Virus record (IMG/VR): IMGVR_UViG_3300034198_014802
Span: 1-20,546 of that record
Length of the DNA: 20,546 nucleotides
Source: a virus
Reading direction: 5' to 3' (one strand)
Below are positions 1 to 6,276 of the stretch, piece after piece. Each line of letters starts with the position of its first letter. The stretch's first letter is position 1. The translations under genes were made by a program, and so were the position numbers. The notes under the pieces were generated by a model, which had not been told where the DNA came from, made no database searches, and saw only the letters and a list, made by a program, of their open reading frames with translations.

Positions 1-546
1 ATCGTTACTATCGCTGCTCTACTGACAGCAACAACTTTGGCTAGCGCAGCAAGCGTGACTATTGAAGGTCAAAATCAACAAGGCAACCATGGTGCTCGTG
101 ATAGCACAAATTACGCACTCAGCGTAAAAGAGTCAATCACCGGCAATCTTGCAGTTGACGCCGGCTTTACTGCATACCAACAAGAAACTACTAAAGCACT
201 AAGCAACCGTATTGAAGCCGGTGTTACTGGCACAGTACCAGTTGGACCAGTTAATCTTTATACTCGTGCTGCTGTAGGCGAGAAGTTTACTAATGGTGCT
301 GATTTTGGTTACTATAGTGTTGAGCCGGGTGTTATTTACAACTTTACTGACAAACTAAGTGGTAAAGTTGGTTATCGTTTTCGCAATGGATTTGGCGAAA
401 ACGGTAATTTAGATACCACTCGTACTGCTCGTGTTGGTGCTAGTTATGCATTGACCAAACAAGACGCTGTAGGTGTTCGTTATGACCAAGTTCGTGGTGA
501 TAGCTTCAACCATAGCTTTAACTTTGCATATACTCGGTCATTCTGA
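1..546 (+). CDS. Outer-membrane beta-barrel protein, 5' end missing
   Basis: The reading frame is open from the first base, so the gene begins upstream of the window. The first visible residues (IVTIAALLTATTLASA) are the hydrophobic part and cleavage region of a Sec signal peptide, with likely cleavage after ASA. A TTG at 37 lies inside this signal peptide and is not a believable start. The mature part (about 165 residues) alternates polar and aromatic residues in short strands separated by Gly/Asn/Asp turns, has almost no Cys, and ends in Tyr-Thr-Arg-Ser-Phe. The terminal Phe matches the usual BAM-recognition signal of Gram-negative outer-membrane proteins. It probably forms a small barrel of the OmpX/OmpW/porin-like class; the exact family is not recognised. 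GC content is visibly higher than in the rest of the window, suggesting a bacterial origin or a junction with host-like DNA. Terminator follows at 567-589. Confidence 0.8.
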   Translation: MVTIAALLTATTLASAASVTIEGQNQQGNHGARDSTNYALSVKESITGNLAVDAGFTAYQQETTKALSNRIEAGVTGTVPVGPVNLYTRAAVGEKFTNGADFGYYSVEPGVIYNFTDKLSGKVGYRFRNGFGENGNLDTTRTARVGASYALTKQDAVGVRYDQVRGDSFNHSFNFAYTRSF

Positions 547-566
547 TCAGAGGCAAGTTAAAATAG

Positions 567-589
567 AAAGGGCCTCGGGGCCCTTTTTT
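567..589 (+). terminator. Rho-independent terminator, probably bidirectional
   Basis: An 8-bp perfect stem, AAAGGGCC (567-574) pairing with GGCCCTTT (579-586), encloses the tetraloop TCGG and runs into six T residues (584-589). The A-rich left flank gives the opposite strand a T-rich tail too, so it can end both the outer-membrane protein transcript and the minus-strand gene at 644-2053. It is the only strong intrinsic terminator I see in the window. Confidence 0.88.
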
Positions 590-656
590 ATTGTCTATCG
601 GGACAAAAATTAATAGTATTATCAAATTTTAGTTTAGGAATATTTACATTAATATT
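588..656 (-). pseudogene. Possible displaced C-terminal tail of the 644-2053 gene
   Basis: Downstream of, and overlapping, the stop of the 644-2053 gene, another minus-strand frame is open for 22 codons from just after a TAA at 657-659. It encodes NINVNIPKLKFDN followed by TINFCPDRQ, and ends at a TAA (588-590) at the edge of the terminator stem. It has no start codon. The composition reads like protein and the stop lies where a gene end is expected. A single-base indel in the A/T run near 645-658 would fuse this tail to the upstream frame. This could be a natural truncation, a sequencing error or chance in AT-rich DNA. Confidence 0.3.
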
Positions 657-2053
657 TTATAACTTTTCCAATCTTTTTCATGCCAATAAGGAATTCTACT
701 TAGAGAATTTATATCGGTTGGTGAAAATTCACTGGCTGACCCGTAGTATAATATATTATCTTGAAACCCACAGATTGATCTTCCTGTGAAACGTAGTTTA
801 ATATTTTCGTCAAAATTTCTTATTTTAATTAAAAATCTGTTTTCGGCACAAATTCGATATTTTACGCTTGTATAACACACCGTGGGAACATGATTAAACA
901 CATCACTCATATTAAAAAATGTTTTTTTGCTTGGTTTTAACCATTCTAAATTAAAATTAGATAGATAATCTATGGGTATAAATTTAAATTTTAGTTTTTT
1001 TATTCTATTCCAAGATTCTTTCCAATTAACAAATTTGCTTAGATATTCTTCCCAATCACCTTGTAGATTTGTAATATAGTATTGATAATCATATGGTAAA
1101 TTATTAGGCAAATCATTTTCTCTATTTTTATCAAAGAAATCTAAATAATTTTCACCATCCCACTGGGATATAAGTTTTTTCATAAAAATTAATACCAATG
1201 GATTAATATCTGTGAAAATAATTTCAGTATTCTCATTATACCCCAATATTTCTAAATTTTTTATCCAATTTAATCCGGTGCCTACAGATACATATTGTTC
1301 TACTGGGCCATCAAATTCAATAAAAGTATTAATGCCATCTGAATTAAATGGACACACAAAATTATTAATAAAAAACTGATTATAAAATAGATATGAAGAT
1401 TCACTAATAAAAACTGGATCATACTCATAGTAAAAATATTTTTTATTATTACGCAATTCTTCACCTAAATCAATGATCAATTTATTATTAATTAATCCTT
1501 GGCTTATAATGTTCCATCCGTGCATTTTTTCTGAGTATAATTTAGTCGTGCTGCCTGGTGTAATATATTTAGGAATATAGTCGGAACCCATAAATTCTTT
1601 ACTTTTAATTGGTTCTATTTGAGAGTGTGATATTTTTTCGTTATCTCCTAAAAAAGGGCAGTTTAATTCTTTATATTGTTCTAAATTTACAATATAAAAT
1701 TGATGATGTAATTCATAGTATTTTTCGTTCCTATCCAATATATGACCTGCAATGAAAAAGTTATCCCGACATTTTTTAATAATTTCTGGGATCAATCTGT
1801 CCGAAAGCTTCATTGAAGTTCCGGCAGCAATGACCACCGCATGGGTATAAAAATTTTCATCGACTCCGTGTTTAATTAACTCATATTCATTATCACCTAT
1901 GATAATATCGAATTGGTTTTTAACGAACCTGCTTAACATATAATCAGATAAATTTTTTGAAATTTCAATTGCGGCGTTACTTTGATAGCTATCAAACATA
2001 GTATGTACACAGATTAATATCTTGTTTTTCTTATTATAAATAAATTTTTGCAT
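644..2053 (-). CDS. Large unrecognised protein with methyltransferase-like C-terminal half
   Basis: This 469-residue protein belongs to no family I can name. The N-terminal half begins with a beta strand (KILICVHTMFD, about residues 11-21), has a second one at THAVVIAAGTSM (70-81), and then a conspicuous GHILDR...YYELHHQFY stretch (103-120), suggesting an alpha/beta nucleotide- or sugar-binding fold. Around 255-263, VSVGTGLNW followed by IIFTDINP (278-285) resembles motif I and the acidic loop of class I SAM methyltransferases. The C-terminus is rich in Trp, Tyr and Phe. The start ATG has an AGGA eleven bases upstream on its strand (2065-2068). It is divergent from the hydroxylase gene at 2087 and faces the terminator at 567-589. 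It may once have been longer (see 588-656). Methyltransferase function is an inference. Confidence 0.6.
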   Translation of the reverse strand: MQKFIYNKKNKILICVHTMFDSYQSNAAIEISKNLSDYMLSRFVKNQFDIIIGDNEYELIKHGVDENFYTHAVVIAAGTSMKLSDRLIPEIIKKCRDNFFIAGHILDRNEKYYELHHQFYIVNLEQYKELNCPFLGDNEKISHSQIEPIKSKEFMGSDYIPKYITPGSTTKLYSEKMHGWNIISQGLINNKLIIDLGEELRNNKKYFYYEYDPVFISESSYLFYNQFFINNFVCPFNSDGINTFIEFDGPVEQYVSVGTGLNWIKNLEILGYNENTEIIFTDINPLVLIFMKKLISQWDGENYLDFFDKNRENDLPNNLPYDYQYYITNLQGDWEEYLSKFVNWKESWNRIKKLKFKFIPIDYLSNFNLEWLKPSKKTFFNMSDVFNHVPTVCYTSVKYRICAENRFLIKIRNFDENIKLRFTGRSICGFQDNILYYGSASEFSPTDINSLSRIPYWHEKDWKSYKILM

Positions 2054-2058
2054 AAATA
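2051..2058 (+). promoter_or_regulatory. T4-late-like promoter box (CATAAATA)
   Basis: CATAAATA differs by one base from the T4 late-promoter octamer TATAAATA. By the T4 rule transcription would begin near 2064, giving a leader of roughly 23 bases before the ATG at 2087. Such AT-rich octamers also occur by chance in DNA of this composition, and this one overlaps the start codon of the divergent gene. Confidence 0.35.
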
Positions 2059-2085
2059 TTATATATCCTATATATATTATATATC
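2056..2085. repeat. 12-bp direct repeat in a divergent intergenic region
   Basis: ATATTATATATC occurs at 2056-2067 and again at 2074-2085, an 18-bp spacing, in the gap between two divergently transcribed genes. It may be an operator-like site or the result of slippage in AT-rich DNA. Confidence 0.5.
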
Positions 2086-2086
2086 A

Positions 2087-2743
2087 ATGAACAAAACCAA
2101 AGAATATTTTGTTTCGACTGCTAAACATATTAAAATAAATTTTAATTTTAATTTCGAAACTATAGCGCAGGAAGCAAAAAGATTAAAAAAATTATATCAT
2201 ATACATAGAGAGGGCTGCTATGATCACAAAGGATGGAAATCTTTAGTCCTACACGGGCTGGGGGAGTCACATACTGATCATTGGAAAAGTTATGGATATG
2301 ATTCTTCGTTTGATGCATATAAGGATATGAAATGGACTTCTATTGCTGATCAATGCCCCAATACCATGGATTTTTTACTAAATTATTTCCCCTGCGAGCA
2401 TTTTGGAAGGGTTAGATTTATGCTTGTAGAAGCAGGGGGGCACATAGGAGAACATTGTGATTCACGTGTTCCATTATTGGATAACACTAATATAAGTTTA
2501 ATTAATCCTGAAAACTGTATTTGGCAATGGGGCGACGGTGATTCGTTATTCATGCATCCTGGACAAGCATATATCATGAATATACACTATCCGCATTCAG
2601 TTTATAATAAAAGTGACGAAGACAGATATCACTTGATTGTACACAGATTAGATTGCACTCCAAAATGGAAAGAATTATTTGATGAGGCATGTCAAGAGCA
2701 AAATGTTACAGGTAAATATCATGAGTACGAAGTATTGGTGTAA
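2087..2743 (+). CDS. 2OG-Fe(II) oxygenase, Asp/Asn beta-hydroxylase-like
   Basis: The likely start is the ATG at 2087 (MNKTKEYF), giving 218 residues; an upstream in-frame TTG at 2048 overlaps the divergent gene and encodes only AT-derived residues. The C-terminal half carries the double-stranded beta-helix signature: HxD at H123-C-D125 (GGHIGEHCDSR), the distal iron ligand H170 in YPHSVYN, and R180 in DRYHLIVH as the expected 2-oxoglutarate anchor. This pattern is that of aspartyl/asparaginyl beta-hydroxylase-type enzymes, which hydroxylate Asp or Asn side chains using O2 and 2-oxoglutarate. It is the first gene of a three-gene plus-strand unit and sits 49 bp before a structural-protein gene. 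The substrate is unknown; the neighbouring structural protein is a candidate. Confidence 0.75.
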   Translation: MNKTKEYFVSTAKHIKINFNFNFETIAQEAKRLKKLYHIHREGCYDHKGWKSLVLHGLGESHTDHWKSYGYDSSFDAYKDMKWTSIADQCPNTMDFLLNYFPCEHFGRVRFMLVEAGGHIGEHCDSRVPLLDNTNISLINPENCIWQWGDGDSLFMHPGQAYIMNIHYPHSVYNKSDEDRYHLIVHRLDCTPKWKELFDEACQEQNVTGKYHEYEVLV

Positions 2744-2762
2744 AAATAAATTAATTCAGAAA

Positions 2763-2770
2763 GATAAATA
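2763..2770 (+). promoter_or_regulatory. T4-late-like promoter box (GATAAATA)
   Basis: GATAAATA lies 22 bases before the start codon at 2793. A T4-type start near 2776 would give a short leader of about 17 bases that still contains the AAGGAA ribosome-binding site at 2780-2785. This arrangement, before a structural gene, fits late expression. Confidence 0.55.
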
Positions 2771-2779
2771 AAGTAAATT

Positions 2780-2785
2780 AAGGAA
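2780..2785 (+). promoter_or_regulatory. Ribosome-binding site for the structural protein
   Basis: AAGGAA is placed seven bases before the ATG at 2793. It is one of the clearest Shine-Dalgarno sequences in the window, fitting strong expression of a virion component. Confidence 0.7.
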
Positions 2786-2792
2786 TATTAAA

Positions 2793-3341
2793 ATGGATAC
2801 AACGAGTCAAGTTAATCAACTACTTAATACTGACACTGTTACAATAGACGGTGTTAACGTACAGTCATATGCTAATAAAATTGCTAGATTTGCGTGTATA
2901 GGCGGCGAAAATAAACCCAGAATCGAGATGCACGCGATTAGAGGTACTTTTGAAAATCCTCAACCGTTAGAACCGGGAGACTTTGGAGTTTCTTTAGAGT
3001 ACACAACATTTTTAGAAGAGAACGGTGAAGATATTAGTAAAAGTTTAGCTGCATTTGTAGTACAAGTAGATCCTGATGCTAACACACAAGACATTGCTCC
3101 GGCTAGTGGATTGTGGATAACAGTTAACTCCGGTGAAGGTTTGGGTGATTATAAAGATAATTATAGAGTATGGCATTATAATAAAAATGGTGCATTTGAA
3201 ACAAAAATACTACAGTGTGCTGTTCAGAACAATTCATCGATAGAATCAATAGAACCAAAGAACGGAATGATAATTTATAATGAAGATTCTCACAAATTTC
3301 AAGGTTATGCTAATGGCACTTGGGTAGATTTACATCAGTAA
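2793..3341 (+). CDS. Phage structural (tail/fibre-like) protein
   Basis: This 182-residue protein is mostly beta-type sequence with no catalytic motif. Its C-terminal part, residues 158-180, has the GMIIYNEDSHKFQGY...GTWVDL pattern that recurs at the ends of phage tail-fibre and baseplate-associated proteins (a generic 'G-x-x-x-Y-N-x-x-x-x-K-F-x-G-Y-x-N-G-x-W' repeat). It has the best ribosome-binding site here and an upstream late-type promoter box, both as expected for a virion protein. It is flanked on both sides by Asp/Asn hydroxylase-like genes on the same strand, which makes it a plausible substrate. Its exact place in the virion cannot be told. It is the main evidence that the window is phage DNA. 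Confidence 0.65.
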   Translation: MDTTSQVNQLLNTDTVTIDGVNVQSYANKIARFACIGGENKPRIEMHAIRGTFENPQPLEPGDFGVSLEYTTFLEENGEDISKSLAAFVVQVDPDANTQDIAPASGLWITVNSGEGLGDYKDNYRVWHYNKNGAFETKILQCAVQNNSSIESIEPKNGMIIYNEDSHKFQGYANGTWVDLHQ

Positions 3342-3353
3342 AAATAAAATAAC

Positions 3354-3941
3354 ATGGAAAGAAAAACAATTACAAAAATACCAAATCTTATTGTTGATGT
3401 TGAAGCTGCACTTAGATTTTATAATAAATTAGAAACTGAGTTTCAAAATCAAAAATGGAAAGGATTGGGTGGATGTGCTTGTGAAAATCCTTGGGCAGAT
3501 GATAAGGGTTATGGGTGGGGGTTACAAACATTGTATGAAGATATTGATAGACCCTATCACGCTTATGAAAATAATGAGATAGGTAATTATAAACTATATA
3601 AAAAAACAGGATGTTGTATAGACTGGGGAGCAAAAGCTATCGATTTATTTCACACAGCGCATAGAAGTATTGTTGGAGTCGCTCCTCCCGGAACCTTAGT
3701 AACACCACACACTGATCAAGTTGACAAAATTAAAATACATATTCCTATAATAGCAGATAATACTCATTGGTGGGCAACTGATTATGGGTTTGACCATATG
3801 TATCCGGGCAATGCTTATATTTTAGATGTTAAACAAATGCACGGGACTATGAATTGTGGCCATGTTACCAGAGCACATGTTATAATTATATGTGATACCG
3901 ATCAGTTTGACACGATATATAATATCTCCGGTATACTTTAA
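3354..3941 (+). CDS. 2OG-Fe(II) oxygenase, Asp/Asn beta-hydroxylase-like
   Basis: This 195-residue protein carries HxD at H119-T-D121 within PPGTLVTPHTD, the paired KIKIHIPI strand, the PGNAYILD strand, the distal ligand H163 (KQMHGTMN), and R173 in VTRAHVIII as 2-oxoglutarate anchor. The spacing is that of the aspartyl/asparaginyl beta-hydroxylase cupin core. The N-terminal 100 residues (Cys-rich GGCACENPW, then a Trp/Tyr-rich part) are not recognised and may select the substrate. It starts 12 bp after the structural gene with no good Shine-Dalgarno, suggesting cotranscription. Its stop codon directly abuts the stop codon of the converging GNAT-like gene. Confidence 0.75.
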   Translation: MERKTITKIPNLIVDVEAALRFYNKLETEFQNQKWKGLGGCACENPWADDKGYGWGLQTLYEDIDRPYHAYENNEIGNYKLYKKTGCCIDWGAKAIDLFHTAHRSIVGVAPPGTLVTPHTDQVDKIKIHIPIIADNTHWWATDYGFDHMYPGNAYILDVKQMHGTMNCGHVTRAHVIIICDTDQFDTIYNISGIL

Positions 3942-4508
3942 TTACCACCGCGGGAATTTATTTAATTCCTCATAGAATCTATCTACATTTAGTTTCCAAA
4001 CAGTTTGAATGGTTCCCCTATATCTAAGTTCGGTTATTTTGGCAACCTGTCCAAATTTGGCTAAAGTAGGAAAATAAATAGTATGCACCAATCGTTGACT
4101 TCCTTTTTCTAAATTATTTGATGTTAAATATAGATTATTATCTTTACCTGCCCATTCGATGCAAGTAGGTAGTAAAAACTGGCCTGTAGCATGTTGGTGT
4201 GTTAGAATCTGATTTATTGTACGAAGAGATGGCGTAGGAATTTCATTAGTCAATATACAAGTTCTTGCTGCGATTCTAAAAGAATTTGGCCCCATTTCAG
4301 GAAAGGAATGAGCCGCTACCGATCCTACAGGTTTATTATTAAAAAACAATATCCATGTTTCGGATAACTTTTCGTTTTTAAAACAGTCTTTTAACCAATA
4401 TTTAGATGAATTATTTTCATATCCTTTACTCATTGCTTTACTATAGAACTCAGTTAGGTCCATAGAGTCATTAAATGGAACAATTTTATATAAAGAGTTG
4501 CTTTGCAC
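3942..4508 (-). CDS. GNAT-like N-acetyltransferase (tentative)
   Basis: The frame is open up to an ATG at 4598, but that start would overlap the upstream gene by over 100 bp with a sequence unlike a protein start. A GTG at 4508 (VQSNSLYKIVPF) overlaps by only 23 bp and gives 188 residues; I prefer it. Two strands around residues 52-69 (WILFFNNKPVGSVAAHSF) followed by a helix and later strands resemble the central hairpin of GNAT acyltransferases, which use acetyl-CoA. I do not see a clear Q/RxxGxG/A acetyl-CoA loop, so the assignment is weak. Downstream partner of the kinase-fold-like gene on the same strand. Confidence 0.45.
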   Translation of the reverse strand: MQSNSLYKIVPFNDSMDLTEFYSKAMSKGYENNSSKYWLKDCFKNEKLSETWILFFNNKPVGSVAAHSFPEMGPNSFRIAARTCILTNEIPTPSLRTINQILTHQHATGQFLLPTCIEWAGKDNNLYLTSNNLEKGSQRLVHTIYFPTLAKFGQVAKITELRYRGTIQTVWKLNVDRFYEELNKFPRW

Positions 4509-5175
4509 TATTAATAAAGTCTTGTGGATATTGGTCGGAAAAAGAATCAAAGCACAGTATTTGTAATTTATTCCAATCCGTGGGGGTATCGATATCAATT
4601 CCTAATTTTTGCATTTGAGGGAATAACTGTTGTCTACGGTTTTCGCTAATATGACTTAAATGATCTCTTACTGTAATTTTAGGTTCTACTTTTCTATAAG
4701 AGAAGAAATAATTTATACTCTTTAATTTGCCATCTACTATAAAGTAACTAGATGGGTGAAGACTGAATTTAAACAGTCCAATAGTCTTGTGCATTTCGAT
4801 AATATCCAACATTTGTTTTTTCCAATCAGGTAAAACTGTGTTATAATTTTCTTTAGAGCAGCCTGATAATTCCCAAAAATCAACATCTTGAATATCTAAA
4901 TATATTTTTTTATTATTATAATCCACTGTATAAATAGGAAGATATCTTCCATATCCACTATTATACACATAATTAAGCATATTAATCTCACGCTCCCATT
5001 TAGCATTCATTAATGCCGAGTCTACTACTTCATTCTGTCCCATATGATATTCACTATCATTACAATACCATTGAACAAACTTAGTTTTATTGTCATTGAT
5101 AAGACTCGTATAGATAAGGTTATTCCTACATAGACCTTGACCAGGTACATTATTATAGTAATATGAATAATTCAT
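4486..5175 (-). CDS. Kinase-fold-like protein, probably degenerate (paralogue of 12137-12820)
   Basis: This 229-residue protein aligns along most of its length with the product of 12137-12820. Shared features are an N-terminal NxxYT strand, a D-S-E turn (residues 40-42), an RE-containing helix (62-63), a K-K-I strand (89-91), W-K-x-x(x)-x-I-I helix (118-126), and a G-[LY]-[FY]-K-x-S-[LV]-x-P core (133-141) followed by DGKLKSINYFF (148-158). The last block resembles the catalytic loop and DFG region of protein-kinase/aminoglycoside-kinase folds (HxDxxxxN, then D-[FY]). Here the catalytic Asp is absent and the metal-binding Asp is Asn155, so it would be a pseudokinase or binding protein. The kinase resemblance is my inference. 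It diverges from the radical SAM gene at 5218. Confidence 0.45.
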   Translation of the reverse strand: MNYSYYYNNVPGQGLCRNNLIYTSLINDNKTKFVQWYCNDSEYHMGQNEVVDSALMNAKWEREINMLNYVYNSGYGRYLPIYTVDYNNKKIYLDIQDVDFWELSGCSKENYNTVLPDWKKQMLDIIEMHKTIGLFKFSLHPSSYFIVDGKLKSINYFFSYRKVEPKITVRDHLSHISENRRQQLFPQMQKLGIDIDTPTDWNKLQILCFDSFSDQYPQDFINSAKQLFI

Positions 5176-5180
5176 TGATA

Positions 5181-5188
5181 TATTTATA
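5181..5188 (-). promoter_or_regulatory. T4-late promoter octamer (TATAAATA), minus strand
   Basis: The plus-strand TATTTATA is the complement of an exact TATAAATA. Its 3' end is five bases from the ATG at 5175, so T4-type initiation would fall on the A of the start codon, giving a leaderless message. No Shine-Dalgarno is present before this gene. Confidence 0.5.
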
Positions 5189-5189
5189 T

Positions 5190-5197
5190 TATAAATA
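5190..5197 (+). promoter_or_regulatory. T4-late promoter octamer (TATAAATA), plus strand
   Basis: An exact TATAAATA lies 20 bases before the ATG at 5218. Expected initiation is near 5203, leaving a 15-base leader with only a weak purine tract (GAAGAAA). It is back to back with the minus-strand octamer at 5181-5188 and would drive the long plus-strand unit 5218-10128. Confidence 0.55.
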
Positions 5198-5217
5198 TAT
5201 GAAGAAATAATAATTAA

Positions 5218-6276
5218 ATGAAGATATTAAATCCAAATACTACATCACTGTGCGTACATTGTTACAAACATATTTCCGCTAGAACTATTATCGAAAATGG
5301 CAGTGTTTTTTTAGAAAAAACATGCCCTTTGCATGGTTTTCAAAAGTTTTTGGTAGAACCAAATGCCGATTTTTACACCGATTATATATATGGACAAAAT
5401 AATTTATATCACACCTTGGACGCTATTTGCCTAGATATTACAAATAGATGCAATTTACAATGTCCTCATTGTTATCAAATACCTAATAACCAAAGTAAAG
5501 ATCCTAGTATAAATTCAATTATAGCTGGAGTAGAACAATGGCCTGATCAAAAAGCAGTAGTTTTAATGGGAGCTGAACCTACAATACGCAATGATCTTCC
5601 TGAACTTATAGATAGATTAAATAAGATAGCAATTAGGCCGATAATGATATTATCTAATGGGGTAAGAATGTCAGATATCGAATATGCTAAACAATTCACT
5701 AAATTTAAGAACGTGTATTTTACTATTGGTTTAAATCATCCTGACTATCAGGGACCAACCGTACGCTATAAACAAGAGTGTGGCCTAGACAATTGTGTTA
5801 AATTAAATATACCGATTAAAAATATCAGTTATACACTTGATGGATTTGGCCAATTAGAGTATTGTTTACATGAAATACAAAAATTTAATAGTGAAAAAAA
5901 TTATTGTAAAATGTATCGAATAAGGGTAGGTACTGCGATCGGTAGAAGTCCTGAACAAGATAAAATGTTTATGAGCGAATTGGTCGAAAAAAGTCGTTAC
6001 ATAGCGAAACAGAATAATTGGAGTTTCATACCTAAACCTGAATCGGGTATTAGAGCGCATTATCCAGTAGAGATTGCTGGAGTGCGTGTAAAACTAATTC
6101 AATGGCCAGACGCCCAAACATTAGATTTAGATGAAATTCAAACTGAATCTTGGGCAGATATGTTGCCTGGAAAACCGATAAGTCCGTTAGTGCATCAAGT
6201 TTTATTAAGGGATAGATTAGTAAACAATAACCAACCGCTATTAGATACTGTGCCAAAAAAATATAGGTTACAATGA
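5218..6276 (+). CDS. Radical SAM enzyme with N-terminal zinc-ribbon, Tes/MJ0619-like
   Basis: This 352-residue protein opens with a rubredoxin/zinc-ribbon-like module: C12-V-H-C15, then GSVFLEKTCPLHG with C36 and H39. This is the N-terminal pattern I know from the radical SAM family that includes archaeal tetraether lipid synthase (Tes) and the MJ0619-type pterin C-methyltransferase. The radical SAM core follows: DITNRCNLQCPHC with the CxxxCxxC cluster ligands C78, C82 and C85, and GAEP (118-121) in place of GGEP. It lacks the long C-terminal extension of full Tes proteins. It generates the 5'-deoxyadenosyl radical, with the target unknown. Its stop overlaps the start of the next radical SAM gene (ATGA), so the two are translationally coupled. 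Confidence 0.8.
   Translation: MKILNPNTTSLCVHCYKHISARTIIENGSVFLEKTCPLHGFQKFLVEPNADFYTDYIYGQNNLYHTLDAICLDITNRCNLQCPHCYQIPNNQSKDPSINSIIAGVEQWPDQKAVVLMGAEPTIRNDLPELIDRLNKIAIRPIMILSNGVRMSDIEYAKQFTKFKNVYFTIGLNHPDYQGPTVRYKQECGLDNCVKLNIPIKNISYTLDGFGQLEYCLHEIQKFNSEKNYCKMYRIRVGTAIGRSPEQDKMFMSELVEKSRYIAKQNNWSFIPKPESGIRAHYPVEIAGVRVKLIQWPDAQTLDLDEIQTESWADMLPGKPISPLVHQVLLRDRLVNNNQPLLDTVPKKYRLQ

Noticed and set aside
37-39. TTG as start of the outer-membrane protein
   Set aside because: The frame is open back to base 1 and the TTG lies inside a signal peptide, so the true start is upstream of the window.
2048-2086. TTG start extending the hydroxylase upstream
   Set aside because: It overlaps the divergent gene's start and encodes AT-run residues; the ATG at 2087 is more plausible.
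4509-4598. ATG start at 4598 for the GNAT-like gene
   Set aside because: It would overlap the upstream gene by 113 bp; a GTG at 4508 gives a normal short overlap.
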